From positions 1 to 6,158 of the forward strand of contig JBPEXY010000270.1 in the NCBI GenBank assembly GCA_052031065.1: a DNA stretch of 6,158 nt. The letters are read 5' to 3'. Shown here piece by piece: positions 1 to 6,046 of the stretch; position 1 is the stretch's first letter, and the number at the start of each line of letters is the position of its first letter. The notes beneath the pieces were generated by a model. The model saw only the letters and a program-made list of their open reading frames with translations, was not told where the DNA came from and ran no database searches. Both the position numbers and the translations under genes were made by a program. This DNA is from JBPEXY01 sp052031065. GTDB lineage: Bacteria > Pseudomonadota > Gammaproteobacteria > Immundisolibacterales > Immundisolibacteraceae.

Positions 1-24
1 GTGTCCGAGGGGGATACGCCATGA
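1..24 (+). CDS. Possible 3' end of an upstream gene (partial)
   Basis: Reading from base 1, the frame GTG TCC GAG GGG GAT ACG CCA ends in TGA at 22-24. That stop overlaps the ATG at 21-23 as ATGA, the usual layout of translationally coupled genes in one operon. Only seven codons (VSEGDTP) are visible, so no family can be assigned and the reading frame could be fortuitous. If real, the isomerase-like gene that follows belongs to an operon starting outside the window. Confidence 0.3.
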   Translation: MSEGDTP

Positions 25-623
25 GCAACATCATAGAGTTTTATTTCGATTTCATCAGTCCGTTCAGTTATCTTGCCCATACCCAGTTGCCACAGCTGGC
101 TAGAAAGTATGGTTACCAGCTCAACTATAATGTGATGGATATCCCTACCGCAAAGTTGGCGGCGGGAAATTACGGACCGTCAAATCAGAAGGTAAAGCCG
201 AAAATTACCGCGCTGATGCAGGACCTTAACCGCTGGGCTGACCATTATGGCGTGCCCTTTGCGTTTCCCTCCGGCATGGTTGGCAAACGGATTAACATCG
301 GCACTTTTTATGCCATCGACCACGGCCAGGCTGAAGAGTACGTCAGCAAGGGTTTCCACGAGCTCTGGGGTGTTGGTGGACAGGATGCCAATGATGACGC
401 ATTTCTGATGCGGATTGCTGACGAATTGGGCTGGGATGCGAGGGCGTTTCTCGACTTTGTCAATTCGGAAGAAGGTTCCAAGCGGTTTGAGCAATCGCGG
501 ACCAAAGCTCATTCTGCCGGTGTCTTTGGTGCCCCAATCATGATTTTGGACGAACAGATCTGGTGGGGTAATGATCGACTGATGTTTGTTGAAGAGTATC
601 TGCGCGCCCATCCTGCTGACTGA
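21..623 (+). CDS. 2-hydroxychromene-2-carboxylate isomerase family protein (DsbA / GST-kappa fold)
   Basis: A 200-residue protein of the thioredoxin-fold DsbA family, HCCA-isomerase branch; members are usually about 195-205 residues, so it looks full length. The N-terminal FYFDFISPFSYLA (residues 7-19) is the family signature: Ser13 sits where the catalytic serine or glutathione-contacting residue lies, and there is no CxxC, so it is not a disulfide oxidase. Further family marks are the segment from about residue 50 to 83 with DLNRWA (68-73) and GVPF (77-80), the cis-Pro loop GVFGAP (167-172), and WWGNDR (181-186) near the C-terminus. Known members isomerise 2-hydroxychromene-2-carboxylate with glutathione in naphthalene breakdown. 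No other catabolic gene is visible here, so the substrate is unknown and a generic glutathione-linked role is as likely. GAGGGGG at 7-13, seven bases before the ATG, supports this start. No signal peptide is seen, so it is probably cytoplasmic. Confidence 0.88.
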   Translation: MSNIIEFYFDFISPFSYLAHTQLPQLARKYGYQLNYNVMDIPTAKLAAGNYGPSNQKVKPKITALMQDLNRWADHYGVPFAFPSGMVGKRINIGTFYAIDHGQAEEYVSKGFHELWGVGGQDANDDAFLMRIADELGWDARAFLDFVNSEEGSKRFEQSRTKAHSAGVFGAPIMILDEQIWWGNDRLMFVEEYLRAHPAD

Positions 624-737
624 GTTTGGTGATCGTAGCGAGCCCGTCCCCGGTTCATCAACCAGGCCGATGGAATAAGCAGGTGAAAGCCCTGCAGAGC
701 AGCTGGGTGCAGAGTTTAATGTTGGAGTTTGTAATAG

Positions 738-1073
738 ATGCCTATTTATGAATATCACTGCCGCGAATGTGGCCACAACAAGGATATTTTGCAAAAAGTG
801 TCAGATCCGCTACTGACCCGCTGCCCCAGTTGTGGAGCAGAAAGTTTCACCAAAAAGGTGTCGGCGCCAGGTTTCCAGTTAAAAGGAACCGGTTGGTATG
901 AGACGGATTTTAAAAACAGTTCCGGGGCTGCTGGAAACGCCGGTTCCGGGGGTAGTAGCGCTGATAAGAGTGCGACTGCTAGTGATAGCGGCACTGCGAG
1001 TACGTCGACCGAAAAGGCAACTTCTTCATCCCCTGCAGGGGATGGTGCTGGCTCGCCAGCTCCCGCCGCCTGA
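738..1073 (+). CDS. FmdB-family zinc-ribbon protein
   Basis: A 111-residue protein beginning MPIYEYHC, the hallmark of the FmdB/CxxC-CxxC regulatory-type zinc ribbon. Cys8/Cys11 and Cys29/Cys32 form the two knuckles expected to bind one zinc ion. The conserved GFQLKGTGWYETDF segment (45-58) follows. From about residue 60 to the end the protein is low-complexity, rich in Ser, Gly, Ala and Thr, and probably disordered. The family was named from a putative regulator of formamidase genes, but its biochemical role is poorly known; small zinc-ribbon genes of this kind often lie directly before aspS in Pseudomonas-like gammaproteobacteria. GGAG at 724-727, ten bases before the ATG, is the likely ribosome-binding site. 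A TTTAAT hexamer at 715-720 resembles a -10 box but has no convincing -35 partner. The family call is firm; the function is not. Confidence 0.9.
   Translation: MPIYEYHCRECGHNKDILQKVSDPLLTRCPSCGAESFTKKVSAPGFQLKGTGWYETDFKNSSGAAGNAGSGGSSADKSATASDSGTASTSTEKATSSSPAGDGAGSPAPAA
1027..1060 (+). repeat. Two adjacent inverted repeats in the 3' end of fmdB
   Basis: Positions 1027-1044 are a perfect 18-bp palindrome (CATCCCCTG then CAGGGGATG). As RNA it could form a 7-bp stem with a UGCA loop. Two bases later, 1047-1060 reads GCTGGC-TC-GCCAGC, a second inverted repeat with 6-bp arms. Both lie in codons for the low-complexity tail of the FmdB protein, where protein-level constraint on codon choice should be low. 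No T-tract follows either one, so neither is a classical terminator by itself. Confidence 0.75.
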
Positions 1074-1105
1074 CCTGTTTTAGTAGCTATTTAACAGGTG
1101 GTTTT
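1073..1105 (+). terminator. Weak terminator-like stem-loop after fmdB
   Basis: ACCTGTT (1073-1079) and AACAGGT (1093-1099) form a perfect 7-bp stem around a 13-base loop, followed by GG and TTTT (1102-1105). The stem starts at the last base of the fmdB stop codon. The loop is large, the stem holds only three G-C pairs and the T-run is four bases, so it would be a weak intrinsic terminator. A partial terminator or an mRNA 3'-end stabiliser fits equally well. Confidence 0.35.
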
Positions 1106-1134
1106 AGACGTCGGCCGGCTCTTTGTCAGTTGTC

Positions 1135-1140
1135 TATAAC
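1135..1140 (+). promoter_or_regulatory. Possible -10 box for aspS
   Basis: TATAAC at 1135-1140 matches five of six bases of the sigma-70 -10 consensus and would start transcription about 15-20 bases before the aspS TTG. No good -35 hexamer lies 16-18 bp upstream (that stretch is GC-rich, CGGCCG-like), and the upstream TG is one base out of place for an extended -10. This is suggestive only; aspS may also be read from further upstream. Confidence 0.25.
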
Positions 1141-1148
1141 GATTAACA

Positions 1149-1154
1149 GAAGGA
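1149..1154 (+). promoter_or_regulatory. Ribosome-binding site fixing the aspS TTG start
   Basis: GAAGGA at 1149-1154 lies nine bases before the TTG at 1164. An in-frame TAA at 1137-1139 leaves no ATG or GTG between it and the TTG, and the next in-frame ATG is codon 77, inside the conserved anticodon-binding domain. The TTG start is therefore effectively forced. Confidence 0.8.
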
Positions 1155-1163
1155 ATCAGAAGT

Positions 1164-2945
1164 TTGCGCAGCCATTACTGCGGCGATATCAACGCTAGTC
1201 TGATCGATCAGACCCTCACACTCTGCGGATGGGTACATCGCCGACGGGACCATGGCGGAGTTATTTTCATTGACCTCAGGGACCGAACCGGTTTGGCTCA
1301 GGTTGTTATTGATCCAGACACAGAAGCGGCGTTCGCTCTGGCCGAGAAAGTACGTAGTGAATATGTGCTTAAGGTCACCGGGCGCTTGCGTATGCGGCCT
1401 GAAGGGACTATCAATCCTGATCTGGCGAGCGGTAAAGTGGAACTGCTGGTGAAGGAGCTTGAGCAGCTCAACAGCGCCCACACGCCACCTTTTCAGCTCG
1501 ATGACGAGGACGTCCACGATGATGTCAGGCTGCGTTATCGCTATGTCGATCTGCGCCGGCCGGAAATGTTACGGCGGATTCAGTTGCGCTCTCGAACGAC
1601 CAGCTTTGTGCGCAACTTTCTCGATAGTCAGGGGTTTGTTGACGTAGAAACCCCGGTGTTGACCAAGGCAACCCCCGAAGGTGCGCGAGATTATCTGGTG
1701 CCAAGCCGGGTGCATGAAGGGCAGTTCTACGCGTTGCCGCAATCACCGCAGCTGTTTAAGCAGATGCTGATGATGTCGGGGATAGACCGCTATTATCAGG
1801 TTGCGCGCTGTTTTCGCGACGAGGATTTGCGCGCAGACCGGCAGCCTGAATTTACCCAGATTGACATTGAGGCGTCGTTTGTTGACGAGCGCGATGTGAT
1901 GGGTATCACCGAATCGATGATTCGCGACCTGTTTAAGCAGGTGGCAGGTATTGACTTAGCTGAAGCTTTCCCGGTGATGAGCTACGCCGAGGCGGTGAAC
2001 CGTTTTGGTACCGACAGGCCGGATCTGAGAAACCCCCTTGAACTGGTAGAAGTGGGTGATCTGCTCTGTGACGTTGAGTTCAAGGTGTTTGCCGGTCCTG
2101 CGAATGATGCAGGTTCCAGGGTGGCGGCGATGCGATTGCCCAATGGTGGGGAACTGCTGACGCGGCGTGAAATTGATGAATACACTGAATTTGTTAAGCG
2201 GTTTGGTGCTAAGGGACTCGCCTATATCAAGCTGAACCGGGCGGAAAATGGCGCAACAGAGCTGCAATCGCCGATTCTTAAATTTCTCCCCGAAGATGTG
2301 GTGAACAATGTCCTTCAGCGGCTTGGTGCTGAGGCCGGGGATCTGGTCTTTTTTGGTGCAGATCGTAAAAAAGTGGTCAACGACTCGCTGAGTCACCTGC
2401 GTGATCGCCTCGGTAGCGACCTTCAGCTCTATCAGAGTGAGTGGCAGCCGCTCTGGGTGGTCGATTTTCCGATGTTCGAATGGAATGAAGGAGAGTCCCG
2501 CTGGGATCCGTTGCACCACCCATTTACTGCACCGGCTGGTGATGTTGCCGACCTGAGCCAACCCGGGCAAGCGCTGTCCCGAGCCTATGATATGGTGATC
2601 AACGGACACGAGGTGGGTGGTGGCTCGGTGCGTATTCATGATGCAGAAATGCAGTCAGCAGTGTTTTCGCTGCTCGATATCGATGAAGAAGAGGCGAGCC
2701 GAAAATTTGGGTTTTTCCTCGATGCCTTGCAGTATGGAACACCACCCCATGCCGGAATCGCTTTCGGGCTTGACCGGTTGGTAATGCTCATGAGTAACAC
2801 CCACTCGATTCGCGATGTGATTGCTTTTCCAAAAACCCAGAGCGCCAGCTGTCTGCTGACGGCGGCGCCTTCGCATGTGGATGAGCGGCAACTCAAGGAG
2901 CTGTCGATTCGTGCGCGAAAAAAGCCGCAGGTTGCCGAGGGTTAG
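1164..2945 (+). CDS. aspS: Aspartyl-tRNA synthetase, probably non-discriminating (Asp/Asn)
   Basis: A 593-residue class II aminoacyl-tRNA synthetase, close to the 590 residues of E. coli AspRS. It activates aspartate with ATP and loads it on tRNA-Asp in the cytoplasm. An N-terminal OB-fold anticodon-binding domain (about 1-105, with CGWVHRRRDHGG at 21-32) is followed by the catalytic core: GARDYLVPSR, QSPQLFKQ (from 193), motif 2 FRDEDLRADRQPEF (from 217) and motif 3 GLDR (535-538). The bacterial GAD insertion lies at roughly 290-420 (VEFKVFAGPAND from 304). Two OB-fold residues, His30 and Gly81, match those of the Pseudomonas aeruginosa enzyme, which also aspartylates tRNA-Asn; E. coli has Leu and Lys there. 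Relaxed specificity is therefore inferred, not shown. The gene starts with TTG, has its own ribosome-binding site and lies six bases before yebC, so the two are probably co-transcribed. Confidence 0.98.
   Translation: MRSHYCGDINASLIDQTLTLCGWVHRRRDHGGVIFIDLRDRTGLAQVVIDPDTEAAFALAEKVRSEYVLKVTGRLRMRPEGTINPDLASGKVELLVKELEQLNSAHTPPFQLDDEDVHDDVRLRYRYVDLRRPEMLRRIQLRSRTTSFVRNFLDSQGFVDVETPVLTKATPEGARDYLVPSRVHEGQFYALPQSPQLFKQMLMMSGIDRYYQVARCFRDEDLRADRQPEFTQIDIEASFVDERDVMGITESMIRDLFKQVAGIDLAEAFPVMSYAEAVNRFGTDRPDLRNPLELVEVGDLLCDVEFKVFAGPANDAGSRVAAMRLPNGGELLTRREIDEYTEFVKRFGAKGLAYIKLNRAENGATELQSPILKFLPEDVVNNVLQRLGAEAGDLVFFGADRKKVVNDSLSHLRDRLGSDLQLYQSEWQPLWVVDFPMFEWNEGESRWDPLHHPFTAPAGDVADLSQPGQALSRAYDMVINGHEVGGGSVRIHDAEMQSAVFSLLDIDEEEASRKFGFFLDALQYGTPPHAGIAFGLDRLVMLMSNTHSIRDVIAFPKTQSASCLLTAAPSHVDERQLKELSIRARKKPQVAEG
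1198..1213 (+). repeat. 16-bp perfect palindrome in the early aspS coding region
   Basis: GTCTGATC followed directly by GATCAGAC makes a perfect 16-bp palindrome covering codons 12-17 of aspS. As RNA it could fold into a 6-bp stem with a UCGA loop starting about 34 bases after the start codon. It contains two GATC sites. It may be a by-product of the encoded SLIDQT, or it may affect early translation. Confidence 0.7.
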
Positions 2946-2951
2946 TCGAAA

Positions 2952-3695
2952 ATGGCGGGACACAGTAAGTGGGCCAATATCCAGCACCGTAAAAAAGCCC
3001 AGGATGCCAAACGCGGCAAACTGTTTACCAAGCTGATTCGTGAAATCACCAGTGCTGCCCGCATTAGCGGTAGTGATCCGGATACCAATCCCCGTCTGCG
3101 TCTGGCGATTGATAAAGCGCTGGCGGCGAATATGGGGCGAGATACTGTCGAGCGGGCGGCAAAACGGGGCGCTGGAGAACTTGAAGGCGATAATTTTGAG
3201 GAAATACGCTACGAAGGTTACGGCACCAATGGCGTCGCAGTCATGGTTGATTGCCTCACCGACAATCGCAATCGTACCGTTGCGGCGGTTCGCCATCTGT
3301 TCTCAAAACATGGTGGTAGCCTTGGCACGGATGGCTCAGTTGCATACCTGTTCACCGAAACGGGTGTCATCGCGCTGGCCCCGGGTGTTGATGAAGAGCA
3401 GGTGATGGAGCTCGCTCTGGATTCGGGTGCAGATGATATTGTTACTGATGACGAAGGTGGTTTGGAGATACTGGTATCGCCCGCTGAATTCGCGCAGGTA
3501 TTGCAGGCAATTACCGATGCTGGACTGGAGCCGGCGCTGGCTGAAGTGATGCAGCGTCCGTCGACCACTGTTGCGCTTGATAGCGAAGGTACTATCTCCA
3601 TATCCAAGCTCATTGACGCTCTGGAAGAGCTGGATGATGTACAGGAAGTTTCGTCAAACGCCGAGCTTGACTCGGAGACTGTTGCGACGCTCTAG
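2952..3695 (+). CDS. yebC: YebC/TACO1/PmpR family protein
   Basis: A 247-residue protein nearly the same length as E. coli YebC (246). It opens with the family signature MAGHSKWANIQHRKKAQDAK (1-20) and keeps the RGKLFTKLIREI helix (21-32), the NPRLRLAIDKALAANM segment (46-61) and IRYEGYGTNGVAVMVD (85-100), covering the N-terminal helical domain and the alpha/beta domains. Family members have been described as DNA-binding regulators (PmpR in Pseudomonas) and, for the TACO1/YebC branch, as ribosome-acting factors that relieve stalling at proline runs. This sequence looks like the canonical YebC type encoded next to ruvC, but which role applies cannot be read from it. GAGGG at 2937-2941, inside the end of aspS, is a good ribosome-binding site ten bases from the ATG. 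It lies between aspS and ruvC in one apparent operon; E. coli has nudB before it, which is absent here. Confidence 0.97.
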   Translation: MAGHSKWANIQHRKKAQDAKRGKLFTKLIREITSAARISGSDPDTNPRLRLAIDKALAANMGRDTVERAAKRGAGELEGDNFEEIRYEGYGTNGVAVMVDCLTDNRNRTVAAVRHLFSKHGGSLGTDGSVAYLFTETGVIALAPGVDEEQVMELALDSGADDIVTDDEGGLEILVSPAEFAQVLQAITDAGLEPALAEVMQRPSTTVALDSEGTISISKLIDALEELDDVQEVSSNAELDSETVATL

Positions 3696-3716
3696 AACAG
3701 ATAGTCCAGATTCCCG

Positions 3717-4199
3717 ATGATCCGAATTCTCGGTATCGATCCAGGGTCCCGGATTACCGGTTTCGGCGTCGTCGACTGCGACGGTAGCCAGGAAGTTTAC
3801 GTTGATAGCGGTTGTATCCGGGTTACGGGTGAGACCCTCGCTGATCGGCTTAAAATCATCTTTGATGGTATCGATGAACTGATCCGGCTCCACCAGCCCC
3901 ATGTAGCGGCTGCTGAAAGTGTCTTTGTCCATCAGAATCCCGGCACGGCGATCAAGCTTGGTCAGGCGCGCGGTGCGGCGATTAGTGCCGTCGCTGTCCA
4001 CCAGCTTCGATTTGCCGAGTATTCACCGGCCACCATCAAGAAAACCATCGTCGGTAGTGGCGCCGCAGACAAGGAGCAGATGCAGTACATGGTGCGCATG
4101 TTGCTTAATCTTAACCGGGCGCCAACCAACGACGCCGCAGACGCGCTAGCCTGCGCCCTCTGTCATAATCGCCACACCATGCAGGGCAGAGCATCATGA
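3717..4199 (+). CDS. ruvC: Holliday junction endonuclease RuvC
   Basis: A 160-residue RNase H-fold endonuclease that cuts four-way DNA junctions symmetrically during recombinational repair, acting as a dimer with RuvAB. E. coli RuvC is 173 residues; here the C-terminal tail is shorter. All four metal-binding acidic residues are present: Asp8 in GIDPGSRITGFGVV, Glu67 in AAAESVF, and Asp139 and Asp142 in TNDAADALA. Phe70, next to the catalytic Glu, matches the conserved base-stacking aromatic. The start is 21 bases after yebC and no clear Shine-Dalgarno sequence is visible (the upstream run is CCAGATTCCCG), so translation may depend on coupling to yebC. It shares the yebC reading frame, with in-frame TAG stops at 3693 and 3702 between them. 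Its TGA overlaps the ruvA ATG as ATGA. No LexA-type box is seen upstream. Confidence 0.98.
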   Translation: MIRILGIDPGSRITGFGVVDCDGSQEVYVDSGCIRVTGETLADRLKIIFDGIDELIRLHQPHVAAAESVFVHQNPGTAIKLGQARGAAISAVAVHQLRFAEYSPATIKKTIVGSGAADKEQMQYMVRMLLNLNRAPTNDAADALACALCHNRHTMQGRAS

Positions 4200-4792
4200 T
4201 TGGGCGGATCAGCGGCACGTTAATCGAAAAGGAGCCACCACGGCTGCTGATTGATGCTGGCGGTGTAGGCTATGTGATTGACGCGCCGATGAATACCTTC
4301 TATCAGCTGCCCGCGATCAACGAACAGGTTGTACTGCATGTGCATACGGTGGTGCGAGAAGATGCGTTTCTACTGTTTGGTTTTTTTACCCGTGGTGAAC
4401 GTGATCTTTTCTGTAAGCTCATTGCTGTCAACGGCGTCGGTCCAAGGCTGGCGTTGGCTGTGCTTTCTGGCATGGCGGCGGCAGAACTGGTCGAAGCCAT
4501 TGCCAACGAGCAGGTTGACCTGCTCACCAGAATACCCGGTATTGGCCGCAAAACGGCTGAGCGGATGGTGCTCGACCTGAAAGATAAAATGGATGACCTG
4601 TCACAATTTCCGTCATCAATGCGGCCGGAAGGAGCCGCCTCGGGTTCTATTGTCGAGGAAGCTGTCGCTGCGCTGCAGGCGTTGGGTTACAAGCAGGGTG
4701 AAGCAGAGCGGCTGGTGAAGAAGGTCGACGGTCAGATGGCTGACAGTGAAGCACTGATTCGCGCCGCCTTGCAGGGCGCCATGCGGAGCTGA
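4196..4792 (+). CDS. ruvA: Holliday junction branch-migration subunit RuvA
   Basis: A 198-residue protein (E. coli 203) that binds four-way junctions as a tetramer and loads the RuvB motor. The N-terminal OB fold (about 1-64) begins MIGRISGTLIEK. The acidic pin residues Glu55 and Asp56 in VVRED, which sit at the junction centre, are conserved. Two helix-hairpin-helix motifs follow: VNGVGPRLA (78-86) and IPGIGRKTA (113-121). After a flexible linker (about 135-150) comes the C-terminal RuvB-binding domain (EEAVAALQALGY, 154-165). The ATG overlaps the ruvC stop by four bases, so the two are translationally coupled; AGGG at 4183-4186 is a plausible ribosome-binding site. ruvB starts two bases after its stop. 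A strong inverted repeat (4508-4525) lies inside the gene, across codons for the segment between the two HhH motifs. Confidence 0.98.
   Translation: MIGRISGTLIEKEPPRLLIDAGGVGYVIDAPMNTFYQLPAINEQVVLHVHTVVREDAFLLFGFFTRGERDLFCKLIAVNGVGPRLALAVLSGMAAAELVEAIANEQVDLLTRIPGIGRKTAERMVLDLKDKMDDLSQFPSSMRPEGAASGSIVEEAVAALQALGYKQGEAERLVKKVDGQMADSEALIRAALQGAMRS
4508..4525 (+). repeat. Inverted repeat inside ruvA (8-bp arms, 2-base centre)
   Basis: GAGCAGGT (4508-4515) and ACCTGCTC (4518-4525) are perfect reverse complements separated by TG. As RNA this could form a 7-bp stem with a UUGA loop. It is wholly coding (NEQVDLLT region), so the arms may reflect amino-acid constraint. Confidence 0.7.
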
Positions 4793-4794
4793 CG

Positions 4795-5835
4795 ATGACG
4801 ATTGAACGTGACAGTCTGATCGACAGCGATCTCGCCGAAGGTAGTGATGAGGCGCGCTTTGAGCGCAGTATTCGGCCGGTCCGGCTCACCGACTACCTGG
4901 GGCAGGAGACGGTCAAAGAGCAGCTGGGGCTGTTCATCGAAGCGGCGCGTCGGCGCGCTGAGGCGCTCGATCACATTCTGGTTTATGGGCCTCCAGGATT
5001 GGGTAAAACTACTCTGTCCCACATCGTCGCCCACGAAATGGGTGTCAGCCTGCGTACAACTTCCGGTCCGGTGCTGGAAAAGGCGGGTGACCTGGCGGCG
5101 CTATTGACCAATCTCGAGCCAAACGATGTGCTTTTCATCGACGAAATCCACCGCCTGAGTCCTCATGTCGAGGAGATTCTCTACCCGGCGATGGAGGATT
5201 ATCAGATCGATATCATGATCGGTGAGGGGCCAGCCGCGCGGTCGGTAAAAATAGACCTGCCACCGTTTACCCTGATCGGTGCCACCACCCGTGCCGGGCT
5301 GCTCACTTCTCCATTGCGCGACCGCTTCGGTATTGTGCAGCGACTGGAGTATTACTCCATCGACGAACTGGTAAAGATTACCGAACGTTCCGCGGCGATT
5401 CTAGAAACGCGGATTGATAGCGCGGGTGCCCGCGAGATGGCCAGCCGTTCCCGCGGTACGCCGAGAATTGTCAATCGCATACTTCGGCGGGTACGTGATT
5501 ACGCCCAGGTTAAAGGCGATGGCATGATCAGCGGACCGATCGCCCGAGCGGCACTTGATCTGTTTGCCGTCGACGTCAACGGCTTTGACCATATGGATCG
5601 CCAGCTGCTACTGGCGATCATAGAAAAATTTGGTGGTGGCCCGGTCGGTGCGGAGAGTCTGGCGGCAGCGTTAAGCGAGGATCGTGGCACTATTGAAGAG
5701 GTGATAGAACCCTTTCTGATTCAGCAGGGCTTTCTGATGCGCACGCCGCGGGGACGTGTCGCAACGGCAGCCACTTACGCCCATTTTGGATTACAGCCGG
5801 CGCAGAGCAATAGCGACCAGGATGCGTTGTTTTAA
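4795..5835 (+). CDS. ruvB: Holliday junction branch-migration ATPase RuvB
   Basis: A 346-residue AAA+ helicase motor that pumps DNA through the RuvA-bound junction as hexameric rings. The family is typically about 335-350 residues. Walker A GPPGLGKTT (65-73) and Walker B LFIDEIH (113-119) are intact. Sensor 1 lies in LIGATTRAG (160-168), the arginine finger is Arg175 in SPLRDRFG, and sensor 2 is Arg224 in RGTPRIVNR. The C-terminal winged-helix DNA-binding domain includes FGGGPVGAESLAAAL (279-293) and the ending with RGRVAT (319-324). CGGAG at 4784-4788, inside the end of ruvA, is six bases from the ATG. The stop is followed by a 222-nt gap rather than a closely spaced next gene, so the operon may end here, although no terminator is seen. 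Confidence 0.99.
   Translation: MTIERDSLIDSDLAEGSDEARFERSIRPVRLTDYLGQETVKEQLGLFIEAARRRAEALDHILVYGPPGLGKTTLSHIVAHEMGVSLRTTSGPVLEKAGDLAALLTNLEPNDVLFIDEIHRLSPHVEEILYPAMEDYQIDIMIGEGPAARSVKIDLPPFTLIGATTRAGLLTSPLRDRFGIVQRLEYYSIDELVKITERSAAILETRIDSAGAREMASRSRGTPRIVNRILRRVRDYAQVKGDGMISGPIARAALDLFAVDVNGFDHMDRQLLLAIIEKFGGGPVGAESLAAALSEDRGTIEEVIEPFLIQQGFLMRTPRGRVATAATYAHFGLQPAQSNSDQDALF
5596..5619 (+). repeat. Inverted repeat inside ruvB (9-bp arms, 6-base loop)
   Basis: GATCGCCAG (5596-5604) and CTGGCGATC (5611-5619) are perfect reverse complements around CTGCTA. It encodes part of MDRQLLLAI in the C-terminal domain. The predicted RNA stem is stable for a coding hairpin, but no regulatory role is evident. 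Confidence 0.7.
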
Positions 5836-5864
5836 GTCGTTGGCAGAGCTTCCCTGGGCCATTG

Positions 5865-5894
5865 TTGACAGGTCAAAATAAACGGAATTATTTT
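5865..5894 (+). promoter_or_regulatory. Candidate sigma-70 promoter for tolQ
   Basis: TTGACA at 5865-5870 is a perfect -35 consensus. TATTTT at 5889-5894, after an 18-bp spacer, matches four of six -10 bases. Transcription from here would give tolQ a leader of roughly 155-160 bases. The perfect -35 and intergenic location favour it; the weak -10 and long spacer count against it. Confidence 0.4.
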
Positions 5895-5895
5895 G
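5865..5895 (+). repeat. Two overlapping inverted repeats on the putative tolQ promoter
   Basis: TTGAC-AG-GTCAA occupies 5865-5876 and contains the -35 box. CAAAATAA (5874-5881) and TTATTTTG (5888-5895) form a second repeat with 8-bp arms and an ACGGAA centre, ending over the putative -10. Dyad sequences placed on a promoter in this way are typical of operators for dimeric repressors. I do not recognise the binding protein. Confidence 0.55.
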
Positions 5896-6046
5896 CAACA
5901 TTATGGTCCTAAGCAGCGGTCACCATCTCTGTAGGCGGCGTATTTAGAGTTGGGCCTGATTCCAGGGGTTCTGAACATCTGCCGCACCGGGTAACCTGCT
6001 TCAAGTTTATACAGTACCGCAACTCCAATAACTGATAACAACCGAC

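Noticed and set aside
624..737. Riboswitch-like text (GGAA ... AGGTGAAAGCCC ... GCAGCTGGG) before fmdB, recalling parts of the cobalamin element
   Set aside because: The gap is only 114 bases, the B12 box (AGCCAGGAGACCTGCC type) is missing and the core spacing does not fit. Only short stems such as GCAGG/CCTGC can be drawn.
180..794. Long open frame on the minus strand (204 codons) opposite the isomerase and the start of fmdB
   Set aside because: It lies opposite two well-supported genes, resembles no family I know, and its product lacks domain-like features.
1956..3296. Long minus-strand frames (227 and 213 codons) opposite aspS and yebC
   Set aside because: Shadows of strongly conserved + strand genes, with no recognisable motifs.
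3679..3700. CTGT...ACAG pair before ruvC, considered as a LexA/SOS box (a similar pair lies at 1076-1097)
   Set aside because: The two half-sites are 14 bases apart; the gammaproteobacterial LexA box needs 8. I saw no proper SOS box near the ruv genes.
4813..4823. Shared 11-mer AGTCTGATCGA in ruvB and aspS (1197-1207)
   Set aside because: A few 11-mer matches are expected by chance in a window this long, and both encode SLID in their own frames.
5903..5947. 14-codon open frame in the ruvB-tolQ gap, considered as a leader peptide
   Set aside because: It has no ribosome-binding site, no run of regulatory codons and no attenuator downstream.
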